A stretch of DNA of 64,000 nt from Channallabes apus (GCA_030522415.1 CM060121.1:14603142-14667141); one strand, 5' to 3'; counted from the stretch's first letter, positions 34,002 through 44,201 are shown. Made by a program: numbers and translations. Notes: generated by a model not told the origin, from the letters alone.

Positions 34002-34004
34002 CTA
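34002..34004 (-). promoter_or_regulatory. ERV1 gag-pol stop, candidate readthrough site
   Basis: A single TAG separates gag and pol in the same frame; the downstream frame is open for more than 1,400 codons. The context is TGT TAG AGG TGC. This is the layout of gammaretroviral termination suppression; any downstream pseudoknot cannot be judged by eye. Confidence 0.75.
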
Positions 34005-35915
34005 ACACCCCTGACTAGGGGCCCACGGATTAATGGGTTCAACTCTATCTCGAGGAGGCTGCTGCCACCCGCCCACCGCCGCACCCCTTGGGTTCTGACG
34101 CCATGGATGTGAGAGGCAATTTGACCGGTTGTGTCCAGCTTGTCCACACCCCCAGCATACGCCTGGGGGGAAGTTCGACTGAGGATTTCTTTGTCCTCGA
34201 GGTTGTTGACTGGCTCTCCACTCCCTCTGGACTGGCCTTTGTGTGAAAACGTTAACGACAGGCGCAGGCATCTGGTTTGAGTTTGGAGAAACTGCAGCTG
34301 GTGACATCATCGCAGTGGATGCAGCCTGCTGGACTGTGGGTGTTGGATTACTTAGGGCCCTCACAGACAATTCCTCGGCTTCGTCTGTTCTTAGTGTAGC
34401 TTGGACCTTTTTTTTGTTCCTCTTTGTTAGTTCTTCAAGCTGTAATTGAGTCAATTTCCTTTGCAACTCTTTTTCTTGGGCTTTCAACTTCTGCTCATTT
34501 TTCCTATACTGTTCAACAGCATGTGAGACGTGATCACAGAACTCTTTGTGTGATTTAGAAGTTAAGCCGACCACATCTTCCAGTTTACTTTTCACTGGTT
34601 GAGGCATAGCATTTACTATGGTTTGTCTGAACAGCATAGACAACAGTGCATCTCCCTCAGGATCACTTTCAGTCTCTTGCTTCCATTTCTTTAACTGCTT
34701 CTGAATGTACAGCGTTGGATTCTCTGTGTCTTCTAACTGTTCACCTTTTAATGCTTTTGGGTCAACCCTCGTGGGATACTCTGCACGCAAGGCATGCCAC
34801 ACAGACGGACGATAAGCATCAAAAACAGTTCCATCCATATGATATGTATCTACAGCCTCACTCAGGTCAGAAGAATGGAGAACTTCTTCCAATTTCCCTA
34901 CCCCCACAATCCTTGCCAGTAAAGCTTTAATGTCTCCCACCGACAAGAGTTTGCCAGATGTTTCTTCCTCTAAACATCGTATCCATTTACTCGCACCTTC
35001 CAGGATGCTTGGCAGCCGGTTGACAAGCCCCTCGAGATCTTGCGTTGCCCATGGAATGTATTGTCCCCGAGCGCCTTTAATTAAAATTGGGAATTGTGGA
35101 GCTAGGTGTCTAAGTTTACCAGTGTTCCTTCCCTGTTTCCAACTGCCCATGTTAAATGACAGATCCTCCTCCTCCTCCTCTTCATCTTTCTCACTGCACA
35201 ATGGTCTATGCCCAGTCCCCAATGTTGTACCTATCTGACTTCTTACTGGTGTTTTAACACTCCTGTCTATCTTCCCTCCACTTGCCTGCATCTTTTCCTG
35301 TTCCTCTATCGTATCTTCCTTCCCATACACCCTTTTCACTCTCTGTAGATCTGCCTTTACCTCCTTGTAACAATCAAATGGTGTGTTTTTCTCTCTATGC
35401 TCTTTCCTATCTTGCCTGCATCTCAACTTCACACCCGACTCTTCATAATCTCCTTCTAATTCTACAGGACCTTCCAATTTCATCTCACCAGAAACTCCCA
35501 CCATGCCCTTAAGCATCGGAAAATGACCCTCAGTTTGTATATACGGAGGTGGTGTAACCACAGCTTCTATGTCGCTACTACGGGCCTCGCTTCCTGACTT
35601 TTTAGACTTTTTCCTTACTTGCTTTTTCTGTCTTATCAATTCCTCCCCTTCTTGCTTAAACAAAGCTAGGACTTCCCTCTCCTGCTGTCTTTTTAACTCT
35701 CTCTGAACACGCTTTTTCTCTCTTGCTGCCGCTTTGTAATTTTTTATCAAGGTGTCCATCTCAGAACACAGTGCTAGATCAAATGTCCCCTCCTTTGGCC
35801 ATTTTGTAATCATATCTTTAGTTCTCTTTTGCCATTTACTTGAGATCTTATTTATGAGTTCTGCACACAACGGATGCTTTAGCACTAAAGTCTCCACCGG
35901 AGAGGCTGCCATCAT
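34002..35915 (-). CDS. gag: ERV1 gag (637 aa)
   Basis: The ATG at 35915 opens an intact structural polyprotein. The matrix region begins MMAASPVETL and carries a very basic, coiled-coil-prone stretch (residues about 60-107). A PPPY late-domain motif is at 122-125. The capsid region follows an acidic run near 245-250. A second charged coiled coil (about 490-525) precedes a Pro/Gln-rich stretch, and a single CCHC knuckle with cysteines at 587, 590 and 600 (CWGCGQAGHNRSNC) marks nucleocapsid. Gag ends at the TAG that allows pol by readthrough. The frame is intact and without obvious damage. Confidence 0.95.
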   Translation of the reverse strand: MMAASPVETLVLKHPLCAELINKISSKWQKRTKDMITKWPKEGTFDLALCSEMDTLIKNYKAAAREKKRVQRELKRQQEREVLALFKQEGEELIRQKKQVRKKSKKSGSEARSSDIEAVVTPPPYIQTEGHFPMLKGMVGVSGEMKLEGPVELEGDYEESGVKLRCRQDRKEHREKNTPFDCYKEVKADLQRVKRVYGKEDTIEEQEKMQASGGKIDRSVKTPVRSQIGTTLGTGHRPLCSEKDEEEEEEDLSFNMGSWKQGRNTGKLRHLAPQFPILIKGARGQYIPWATQDLEGLVNRLPSILEGASKWIRCLEEETSGKLLSVGDIKALLARIVGVGKLEEVLHSSDLSEAVDTYHMDGTVFDAYRPSVWHALRAEYPTRVDPKALKGEQLEDTENPTLYIQKQLKKWKQETESDPEGDALLSMLFRQTIVNAMPQPVKSKLEDVVGLTSKSHKEFCDHVSHAVEQYRKNEQKLKAQEKELQRKLTQLQLEELTKRNKKKVQATLRTDEAEELSVRALSNPTPTVQQAASTAMMSPAAVSPNSNQMPAPVVNVFTQRPVQREWRASQQPRGQRNPQSNFPPGVCWGCGQAGHNRSNCLSHPWRQNPRGAAVGGWQQPPRDRVEPINPWAPSQGC

Positions 35916-37332
35916 GCTGTAGCCTATGTCACCACTTAGATATTTATTTATTTATTTATTTATTTTTTATTTTATTTTATGCCTGTGTACTTACTTAATG
36001 GCTAAATTTACTTACAACAATATACACTCTTTTAGAATCACAGAAGTATCCACCTCCACTTACCAAGGCTCATCAATGATAGTCACTCCTTAATCTACAC
36101 CACTTCACTATTTTCAAATTAACATTTGCCAAAAAGCACAGTATTTTTATTACACAGTGAACACTTTCATCAATTACTGATTAATACCATTTATAGAATC
36201 CAACCACATACACCACTCGACACTATTTATTTATTTCTTTATTCATAGGCATCCGCATTCAGACTTCATCCCAATTTTCCTAGAAAATTGGGCTTATTCT
36301 CTTCATACTTGTCCCCCTTGCTAATGAGGGCTCATTTCATCCACTCACACGTGTCCCTTTATTGATTATTATTTATGTATTTAATTATTAGGCTAGCTAT
36401 TACTTAAATAGGGCTCATTCAGACACACGTCTCTGGTCTAGCAGCAAGCTGCCCCCCCTCTGAGGGTTGCACGCACAATTCCCTCGGGAGGTCCAGCCTG
36501 CTCACAGCCCACAGAGCTTATGGTTCTCATTCAACCAATTCTCTCTTTCTCTCTCTCACACACACACACTAGGCAAACACAGAGCTCTGACACACTCAGA
36601 CAGAAACAAATAGACACAAAACATCACTTAGACACAAACAATTGCAATTGCGTTCAACTTAACTCAACTTAATGGCACAAATCGTGCTCCCCATACGAAG
36701 AGATATTAATTACCCCTGTCCCTCATATCAATAAAACATAAGGGGTGATTTCTTATGATGTACAGTTGTACATTCCACATACGAAGAGATATCAATTAAA
36801 AACCACCAACCTCATACCATATAACATTTACGGTGGCTACAAAAATTGCTTATGACATACAACAGTACGTTCCTCATACAACGGGTATTTCTTATTAATT
36901 GCTGGGTAACCTTACACAAGCAATATAACTAATTAAGCGCAATTCCTTATTAATTTGCTGTACCACCCATGCCATCCAATCAAGGCCCACTTGACAATGA
37001 GTACAAATTAATACCGAGATTATCTACCTTTTTCCTGTCCTGTCATCTATCAAAAGCCCACTTAACAAAACAAATAGACACTCAAATGCGCTTCCTCATA
37101 CCGTCTGCTACTGTTGCCATCAATCAATGCCCACTTGACAACACCCAGACCAATGCAATGCTTATTTTATCAATTTACTATCAGTACAACAGTTAGTAAG
37201 TTTGATGCATGCATTCTTTTCTGAAAACAAAGCCCATTTTAAATTACTTGAGTTGGAGAGGTCTTTATCAGTGTCCTTACCACCATGGGGTTTCCCAGCA
37301 AACAACACAAACTAAGTATATAAGCAAAAGTT

Positions 37333-37341
37333 GCTTACCTT
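37333..37341 (-). promoter_or_regulatory. ERV1 candidate major splice donor
   Basis: The minus strand reads AAAAAAG|GTAAGCAA with GT at 37338-37337, about 100 nt past the 5' LTR. It is a near-consensus donor where retroviruses splice subgenomic env mRNA. Confidence 0.5.
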
Positions 37342-37416
37342 TTTTAGGTGGCCACCTGTTTGTGCTGCTCGCCCAGGATGCCCACGGTGATCAGCCACAC
37401 CTTTGCCCCTTCTCCA

Positions 37417-37434
37417 CCCTTGCTCGCAGCGCCA
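37417..37434 (-). promoter_or_regulatory. ERV1 primer-binding site
   Basis: After a TCT spacer, the element reads TGGCGCTGCGAGCAAGG. It starts with the TGG expected for pairing to a tRNA CCA end. The rest resembles the complement of a tRNA-Ser(CGA)-like 3' end with two mismatches to the mammalian form as I remember it. Confidence 0.5.
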
Positions 37435-37437
37435 AGA

Positions 37438-37810
37438 TGTCGTGGAAATTAATTGAAGACTCAGGCTTTGGTTTCAGAAGATAACGGCCTTTATTTATCA
37501 TGCAATACCGGCCGGGCGAGGCTGCCAGAGTCACCCCGATCGCTAGCATTCCCCCCATTATATAGGCATCCTAGACAAAGGAATACATTCTATAGGCAAT
37601 GATGTCATTCCAAACATCTGGACCTTGTTAGGCCTATCCGTTCTTGGGGGACTCAACGTATATATCAAATTCCTTGTGCAAGCATATTTTCCAGACATGT
37701 CCAGCTTCGCACGCATACCCCTGATTATTTCCAACTGGGATACCTTCTATTTCTTAAGAGTAATTAAAGTATAAGTAAATCACATAAAATCTAAACAAAC
37801 TTATTCTACA
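37438..37810 (-). repeat. ERV1 5' LTR
   Basis: 373 bp, the same length as the 3' LTR; I found no difference on reading them side by side. It is followed on the plus strand by ATAC, the target duplication. Confidence 0.95.
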
Positions 37811-38852
37811 ATACACACCACATATGAAACTATTTTACTGCAGCATTTTTCAGATATGGGGCATTCTCTCTGTGTTGTTCATGAAACTACCGTAATCGCT
37901 GTAATATGCGCGCGCACTAAAATCAATCGCGGCTGGCTTGACCGTGTTTTTCTGAACCGCGGCTGGCTTTACCGCAGTAAATTAGAGCTGCTGTCAATAC
38001 TGTATGAACATATGTACAGGTTCTTTACTCGTAACTCATTAATAAAGTCCGGCTTCAGAAAAAAAACGTTTATTGCTAGTGCTCTTTTACCATTTAATGC
38101 TTTAACACACACGACTCAGTTTGTTCAGAAATGGCATCTAACTGGCGAGGCTTTGTCTGAAGACGCCGTTTTCACTCGGGGTGGGGGTAAGAAACACACA
38201 TCTCGGTGTATTAATCCGCGCGCTCGGTTCGTTATTATTTTATTTATTTATTTATTTACCACAGGACCCATGGGGGGCTCCGTAGGTTCAGGTTTTTACA
38301 CGAAAACGGTGTTTTGTGAATCTCCACACTATTAAAAACTGAAATTGCTAATTGTACGTCCTGAGATTAAGATGAACATTAATTGGGAGTCATGAAAGCG
38401 AGAATCACATCCAAAAAAGAAAGCTAAACTTACCTCGAACACGACAAACTCCAGCAGCAGCCACACCGTGTTGTACCCTCCGTGATGATCCACAACCGAC
38501 TGATCCACAGCGCCGGCACAGCGACTCCAAACACGCATGCGCAGTTTAATTTGCACACATTTTCGGCTTCAGTAGACACACAATACTTCAGACTGAAACA
38601 CGACTGCCCCCTACAGGTAATGAAGGGCATGTTCACAGCTTCCCGCACGCAGCCGCGCAAAGCCGCGGCAAGTCACGGGATCCCTTTTCTCGAAACGCAG
38701 GTTTTTAATGGCGACATCTGTATGTACGCTCCAACTACTTGACCCATCACTCAAAAAAAATAGCAAAGAAATGCACCCCCTTGCTTTCAAGCAGCCATAA
38801 TTCATTCTACCAAATGATAACTGACACAACGCTTCTCAGCAAATATACACTA

Positions 38853-39146
38853 CCGTTCAAAAGTTTGGGATCACTAGCAAATTTCTTTGTTTGTGTTTAG
38901 TGATTTATTTTCTACATTCTACAACAATACTGGGGATTTCAAAACTATAAAATAACACATATGGAATTTGGTAATTATGTATCAACAACAGAAACAACAG
39001 TTAGTTGTTATTTTAAGACACAGAGATCAGCTTTTCTGTAATAGTTCTTGCAAGAACATTATTGTCAAGTGCATTTGCAAAATCCGTCAAGGACCATAAT
39101 GAAACTGGCTCTCATGAAGGCCATCCAAGGAGGGCGAGACCACTAT
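38853..39146 (+). mobile_element. Tc1/mariner-like fragment
   Basis: It starts with TACACTACCGTTCAAAAGTT, a terminal-repeat type common in fish Tc1-like elements. Near the far end a frame reads AKSVKDHNETGSHEGHPRRARP, resembling the helix-turn-helix linker ETGS..D.PRRGRP of Tc1 transposases. It is cut off at 39146 by the Gypsy-A LTR. I do not see the rest of the transposase beyond Gypsy-A, so the element was already truncated or lost its other half. Confidence 0.6.
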
Positions 39147-39581
39147 TGTGTGTTTTTTGCCGCAGGTTTCTCGCCTTTCAGGTCATGATTTTTCATGTTA
39201 CCGACCTCGCTTTGTTTATCGGTTTTTGCCTCTTGTCTCACGTTTTGGATTTATCACTACACTCGAATTTAACAGCTTTGAATTTTCGCTTTCGTTTCTC
39301 GACTACGGCTCTGTTTCATGTTTGTTTTTGCTCGACCCCCTCGCTGACGGATTACATGGCTTTAAACTCCCGCTCTCGTCCCTCGACTGCGACTCTGCTT
39401 CTCCCTTGTTTTGCCTCGACCGCTGATGGATCGCACGTCTTTGAACTCCTCTTTTCGTCCTTCGCCAACGGCTCTGCTTCTCGTCTCTTCTCGTCACTCA
39501 GCTTGTCCAACGCCTCAAGAAACCACCTGCTTCTCTGCGCCTGGATCTATCTCTCCGCCTGTTCGTTTTTCGTCGTTGACA
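39147..39581 (+). repeat. Gypsy-A 5' LTR
   Basis: It begins TGTGTGTTTTTTGCC and ends CGTTGACA. The second half matches 58379-58616. It contains three tandem degenerate units of about 80 bp, each with a (C/T)TTTGAA(T/C)T...CGTC..TCGAC.(A/G)CG.CTCTG pattern. Confidence 0.75.
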
Positions 39582-39600
39582 GAATAATCCAGCCACGTTA

Positions 39601-40964
39601 TGGATCCAACAGAGAACGACAGGATGAGAGTGGTCCTGGAGAGCCAGGGCACTCTCCTCGGGAAGCAGCAGTAAGAGCTCCTCACCACCAGGCAAACTCT
39701 CGCCAGCGTCACCACAGAGATGCAACAACTCCGGTTATCATCAGCACGAGTCACGAGCCCTGAAACCCAGCATAAACCACGCTTGCTGGCTCCGCCCACA
39801 TATGGAGGGGAGCCAAGTACATGCAGATCCTTTCTCGCCCAGTGCTTGCTGATTTTTTAGCTAAAATCCTCCACCTTCTCCTTCGTCATCACCCTCCTTA
39901 CAGGCAGAGCCCAGGAGTGGGGCACGGCTCTCTGGGAGGCTCCGATCTATGATGATATGACTTCTCCAAGTAGATGAAGAGGCTCTTTGACTGTTTCTCA
40001 TGTTGGCAGGGAGGCTGAGAGCAGACTGCTGAAGCTCCGCCAAGGATAATGCTCCGCTTATGATTACGCCATTGAATTTCGGGCCCTCACTGTCACCAGT
40101 GGGTGGAACGACAGGGCCTATCTGACGCCTTCCTCAAAGGCTTATCAGAGGCAATCAAGGACCAGCTGGTCTCTCAGGAACTACCCGCCGACCTTAACGG
40201 ACTCATGGATCTCACCGGCCAGGTTGACGTGTGTCTCCGTTCGAGACGAACTTCCAGAGGACCACCATCCGCTCGGAGACCCTCTCCTCCCAGGACACCT
40301 CAAGGACCTTGTCCTCCGAGACGGACTGATCAGGAGGAGCCTATGAAGCTAGATAGGACTCGAATCTCCAAGGAGGAGAGACGCCGCTGCCGCCGGCAGA
40401 AGGGGGCCTGTTTCTATTGCGGGGCCTCAGGACACTTACTTCAAACCTGCCCGGTAAAAAGGAGGCGCCCTCTAGTCAGACTGGGAGCACTAGAGGGCGC
40501 TCCTTCAGACAAACTCCCAGAACCACGTCGGCGGCGAAGCTCACAGGATTCAGGCCCTCATCGACTCCGGTTCTGTCCGTAACCTGATCAGCACCGCTAC
40601 AGTCAGGAAGCTAGAGGTCCCCTGTGCTCTTGTTGAACCCCCGCTCTCGGTTCAGGCCCTAGACGGCAGCCCCCTACCCGTCATCACACGGCGCACCCTC
40701 CCACTTACCCTAAGGACCTCAGGGAACCATTCTGAGGAGATCTGCCTGTTGGTCATTGATAAATCCCATGCTGCTGTAGTTCTTGGCCTTCCCTGGCTAG
40801 CCCTTCATTGTCCACAGATTGACTTGACTAAGCAAACCATCACCGGCTGGGGCCCCGCATGGTCCAGGTCTTGCCTTCTCTCAGCTCTCCCTTCTACTCC
40901 AGCTAAGCCTGAGGATTCCCCAGACATCTCTAATGTCCCCGCCGAATACCACAACCTCAAGTTG
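39601..40964 (+). pseudogene. Gypsy-A gag and protease, broken
   Basis: Gag begins MDPTENDRMRVVLESQGTLL at 39601 and meets a stop after about 30 codons. The frame 40103-40582 carries the C-terminal gag (LSDAFLKGLSEAIKDQLV) and the knuckle CFYCGASGHLLQTC. Protease continues in another frame from about 40550 (DSGSVRNLIS, then [20 protein letters not shown]). The reading is cut by ERV2 within NLKLV at 40968 and resumes at 55886. Confidence 0.75.
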
Positions 40965-40968
40965 GTCT

Positions 40969-41401
40969 TGTGGTGGAAATTCTGAAAACAATATAAAGAC
41001 AAGTAATTCATACACTGGGTAAGAGCAAAGTAACAAAGGTTTTATTTCAAACTTCTGCAGAAGGACCAGTCTCATACAGCAAACAGTTGCAGCATAGAGA
41101 AAAGGTGATCTCTTTCTCTAGCTGACCTATTTTATACACAAACATCTCTGCTAATATAATCAACGCCCCGAACGTGAAGTTCCTGCATTCAAACTCATGA
41201 CTCTTTATCTGACCCAGACCAGATGTCTATACCTTATCATTTATTCATGGACAACTACAATCAGGTTGTTTCTATTCTGTTCTCGGCCTTGTGTCTCTAA
41301 GCTTCGACAAACAAGTTCAAACTTCTAAGGCCTACGTTACACACTTACTACAAGAATCAAATAGGATTAATACATAATTAAAATATGATTTTTCCATTAC
41401 A
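40969..41401 (-). repeat. ERV2 3' LTR
   Basis: In element orientation it starts TGTAATGG next to a polypurine tract (plus 41402-41416, AAAAGGGGGAAAT in element sense) and ends CCACCACA. It contains a TATA-like GTGTATAAAATAGG and AATAAA in GAAATAAAACC. Confidence 0.9.
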
Positions 41402-41662
41402 ATTTCCCCCTTTTGTCATTCTATGACAACCTAAATATTTTAATTCTACAATTCAAAACAATACTAATAAGCTATGCATTAGGTAAATTTCATCAGATAT
41501 TGTCTCTCCAACCTAGGTTTTTAACAACATCATCACTAGCACTCTAATGCACACAGAGGACACTACAGCTGTTTTTATTGGGATAGACCCCTGACAAAAA
41601 AGCATTTTTTGAAAAATTCTGCAATCTACTTAAATATACATGCTTTATATTTCTCTAAAGAT

Positions 41663-43189
41663 TTACATTATGTCTTCTTCCATATCATGATCTAAAATCT
41701 CAAACTGATAGTCACCGGAATTTTGAACTCTGTCAGAAGTCGGGTCGTCCCAGTCCGTTTTCCGTTTTATGTTGTCAGTCTGTCTTAACATTTGATATTT
41801 TACTGTGTTCAGAACTAGTCCCTGTATACATCTACAAATACAGGGTGTTATACAGAGGCCTAACAAGATTATAATCCCAATTGGTAAAACACTATAAACC
41901 AGCCAATAACCCCAGCCTCCCCATAATTGCGTTAACCACGAGATCCAAGACTCTACTTGGGGAGGTGGTTGCAAAACCTTCTTCATGTGGTTTATGATGT
42001 TGCTGATATTCTGATGATTGTCAGGAATATAAAAACAACAAGAGGTGTTCAGAACTTTACACACTCCACCTCTCTCGGCCAGTAAAATATCCAGAGCCAT
42101 TCTATTTTGAATTGTGATCTCTTTAACCTGCTTAAGTTCATCATTTACTAGCTGCAAGGCATTTACGGTGTCATTTTTTAGTATTAGTAACATGTATGCT
42201 AAACCATTTACCTTGTTTAGGGCTACAGCTGTTCCTCCGCCGAGGAAGAGTGACCAGCCTACATTTACTCCTGGGCTAGTCCACGGGTTTCCTAAAGTGT
42301 AACCATGAAATTTAATAGGGACATCTCTTTTTTTTCTATTTTCTAACATCCGTGGCCCCCACGGATTTTCTGTGTGTACTGACACACTAGGAGTTACATA
42401 TGCAGGATAACATGAGCCTGTCCAATTGAAATACCTAGGTAAGGTCACATATGCGTTTAACCCACACACCCACATTACTGTGTTTGTTGACGATAGTTCT
42501 ATGAACGGACAACTACCATCATTTGGAAAATAATTACCATCTATACTACATTTAGGTGACCTACCTTTTGAACGATTGGTTATACGAACGTAAGTGGTGC
42601 ACTCAGACCATCCTAAGTCAGGTTCCCCATTTTCCTTTTGATCTTGCACAACGCAAGTGTCTCCTTTTTGCCATGGGACCATATAAGTAGAATTGTCTTC
42701 ATATTTCTTAACAGGCAATGGGGAGCAATAGCTCCCTGGCGCGTCAAAACATAGATTATTGGAATAATTACACCCAGGGACTGCTGAGTTTGGCCTCCCT
42801 GTTTGTTTGTAGTATGCAGATATCTGTAAGATGGCCATGGTGGTTATCGGTATAATACAAGATGTGTTGTCTGCATTTGCTTCTGCTGCTGTGACATTAT
42901 TAAGGGGCAATGCTACCCAGTTTGAGGACATGGCATGGCATATCCAGCATGAGCCATTGTGTATATCTGTCATATTATCAGCAATGTCTAATGATAGAGC
43001 ACATCCCCAATTCCCAACACATCTATTGAGATTAGCGTTATGCCTTTTTATCATGCTGTCTCTTCTCTTTATTCTAGTTAAATGCATGTGGCTTGAGTTT
43101 GTTAAATAGACTTTACCATGGCCGTTTCTCTCAGTGTTCTCAGTAAAGCATATCAGGATAACCATAACTATTATTACTCCTAAGGCCAC
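41663..43189 (-). CDS. env: ERV2 env (508 aa, open)
   Basis: An open envelope frame. A signal-type hydrophobic start (MALGVIIVMVILICF) is followed by a surface region with many N-glycosylation sites and a CWIC-type CXXC motif near residues 80-83. A furin-like RKKR near 287 precedes a Gly/hydrophobic fusion-peptide-like stretch. The transmembrane subunit has IQNRMALDILLAERGGVC followed by a CX6CC motif, a Trp-rich WISWLTQLWGGWGYW segment and a membrane anchor near 435-460. It is related to ERV1 env mainly in the transmembrane part. The frame survives while gag and pol are broken, but with Gypsy-B upstream its splicing would be affected. Confidence 0.9.
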   Translation of the reverse strand: MALGVIIVMVILICFTENTERNGHGKVYLTNSSHMHLTRIKRRDSMIKRHNANLNRCVGNWGCALSLDIADNMTDIHNGSCWICHAMSSNWVALPLNNVTAAEANADNTSCIIPITTMAILQISAYYKQTGRPNSAVPGCNYSNNLCFDAPGSYCSPLPVKKYEDNSTYMVPWQKGDTCVVQDQKENGEPDLGWSECTTYVRITNRSKGRSPKCSIDGNYFPNDGSCPFIELSSTNTVMWVCGLNAYVTLPRYFNWTGSCYPAYVTPSVSVHTENPWGPRMLENRKKRDVPIKFHGYTLGNPWTSPGVNVGWSLFLGGGTAVALNKVNGLAYMLLILKNDTVNALQLVNDELKQVKEITIQNRMALDILLAERGGVCKVLNTSCCFYIPDNHQNISNIINHMKKVLQPPPQVESWISWLTQLWGGWGYWLVYSVLPIGIIILLGLCITPCICRCIQGLVLNTVKYQMLRQTDNIKRKTDWDDPTSDRVQNSGDYQFEILDHDMEEDIM

Positions 43190-43605
43190 CCAGATTACTT
43201 GGGGTGTTGTTGGAATTGATTTCTCATTTTTATTTATTTATTTTTTTTCTTACCGTCCAGTCCAGTCAATTCAATGTCTGTAATGTGAATACTCTCAGTC
43301 ACTGATATTTTATTATTATTATTTTTTGTTCCTTAAATCAGTCTTCTATCCTATCATTAGTTACAACACTTACTTTTAACTCTAATTACTTTTATATGTC
43401 ACCAATATGTCACTACTGCTACTTTGACACCTTACAATTTCTTCATGTGTTGTCCTCAAATGTAGTGTACTTATTGTTGCGATGAATTTTGAGTGGAGAG
43501 TTGTGGTTCTGCGTTGTTTCTGTCACTCTAGTTGGTTCTTCTGACCCATGCACTTTGCGTGCAGATGAAGGTCTGTTGGGGTTTACAGGAGAGGTTACTA
43601 GCACT
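43190..43605 (-). other. ERV2 pol-env spacer
   Basis: No frame of note between the pol stop and the env ATG. It contains T/A runs and probably the env splice acceptor, which I cannot place with confidence. Confidence 0.35.
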
Positions 43606-44201
43606 TCACTGTTCACCCTTGTTGACCTCTGCGTGCTCTCTCTTCAGATTCTCTGGTTCTAGGACGCGCTTACAGTGGCTGGCGTGTATCCATGTTGCTC
43701 TTTCCGCTACCTTAACTGCTGTCTGCGTCACAAGGAGCACCTGGAACGGTCCCAGCCACCTTCTAGCTCTCCAACTCTTTCTCCTGAAGTCTTTTACCAC
43801 TACCCAGTCCCCTGGCTTCAGGTTATGCAGGATTCCCTCTGCTGGTTGTGGCAAGGCCTCTTTCACTTGGGCCTGTACTTGAGATAAAACAGCAGAGAGT
43901 TTTGCACAATAACACAACATTTCATCTTCACAATGACCTGTTAGATTTCTAGCGATGGGTTTTGGTCCAATTCCAGTATTGGGTGGTCTGCCAAACAAAA
44001 TCTCAAAAGGGCTTAATTTTGCTCTCCCCCTTACTCTAGTTCTCATGTACATTAGTACTATGGGAAGTGCTTTGGTCCATGATATTCCCGTTTCATCACA
44101 GCATTTTGCAAGTTTGTTCTTTAATGTGGCATTTTCTCTTTCTACTGCACCCCCACTAGCTGGGTGGTATGCACAATGCTGTCTTAAATCTATTCCCAGA
44201 C
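43606..44201 (-). pseudogene. ERV2 integrase, 3' part
   Basis: This frame resumes directly at the Gypsy-B left boundary with GIDLRQHCAYHPASGGAVER, which includes the catalytic Glu. It runs through KLSPFEILFGRPPNTG and a C-terminal domain (LKPGDWVVVKDFRRKSWRAR) to the stop at 43606. It is the downstream half of the integrase at 49603-50821. Confidence 0.9.

Larger units (their letters stand above)
35916..37437 (-). other. ERV1 leader with primer site, splice donor and repeats
   Basis: The 1.5-kb leader has no long sense frame. A TTTA run lies at 35940-35965. The motif GCCCACTT(G/A)ACAA recurs at 36985, 37056 and 37129 (period about 72 bp). CATACGAAGAGATAT(T/C)AATT recurs at 36693 and 36779. 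These repeats are candidates for packaging or RNA-structure elements. Confidence 0.6.
27102..37810 (-). mobile_element. ERV1: complete endogenous retrovirus
   Basis: A 10.7-kb provirus on the minus strand with two 373-bp LTRs, a leader, gag, pol and env in retroviral order. A perfect 4-bp target duplication ATAC flanks it (27098-27101 and 37811-37814). The uninterrupted target is visible in the tandem copy at 26951-26970. The LTRs look identical by eye and all three genes are open, so integration is recent. The in-frame gag-TAG-pol layout, 4-bp duplication, CX6CC env and overlapping pol-env place it with gamma/epsilonretrovirus-like fish ERVs. Confidence 0.95.
26286..37978. mobile_element. 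Non-autonomous DNA element with TIRs of about 118 bp and 8-bp TSD, carrying ERV1
   Basis: The terminus ACTGCGGTAAAGCCAGCCGC is perfectly inverted at the right end (GCGGCTGGCTTTACCGCAGT, ending 37978). The similarity runs about 118 bp inward with few mismatches to the CACAGAGA block. An 8-bp direct repeat AAATTAGA flanks it (26278-26285 and 37979-37986). Each TIR contains two tandem copies of an AAGCCAGCCGCG.TT unit. The interior has a 142-bp tandem duplication and no transposase. An 8-bp duplication fits hAT or P-type superfamilies; the terminal bases are not the usual hAT CAG form, so the superfamily stays open. Without ERV1 it is about 1.0 kb. Confidence 0.8.
25961..38740. repeat. Repeat R1, copy 2, split by nested insertions
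   Basis: 25961-26285 matches 4573-4870, and 37979-38740 contains matches to 4885-5200 and 7410-7535. The two halves are separated by the long-TIR element (26286-37978). The sequence 38640-38740 extends beyond the part kept in copy 1. No coding potential is seen. Confidence 0.6.

Noticed and set aside
39062..39763. 233-codon plus-strand frame before Gypsy-A gag
   Set aside because: It reads through the Tc1-like fragment and the repeat-rich Gypsy-A 5' LTR. No domain fits, and the length comes from tandem units without stops.
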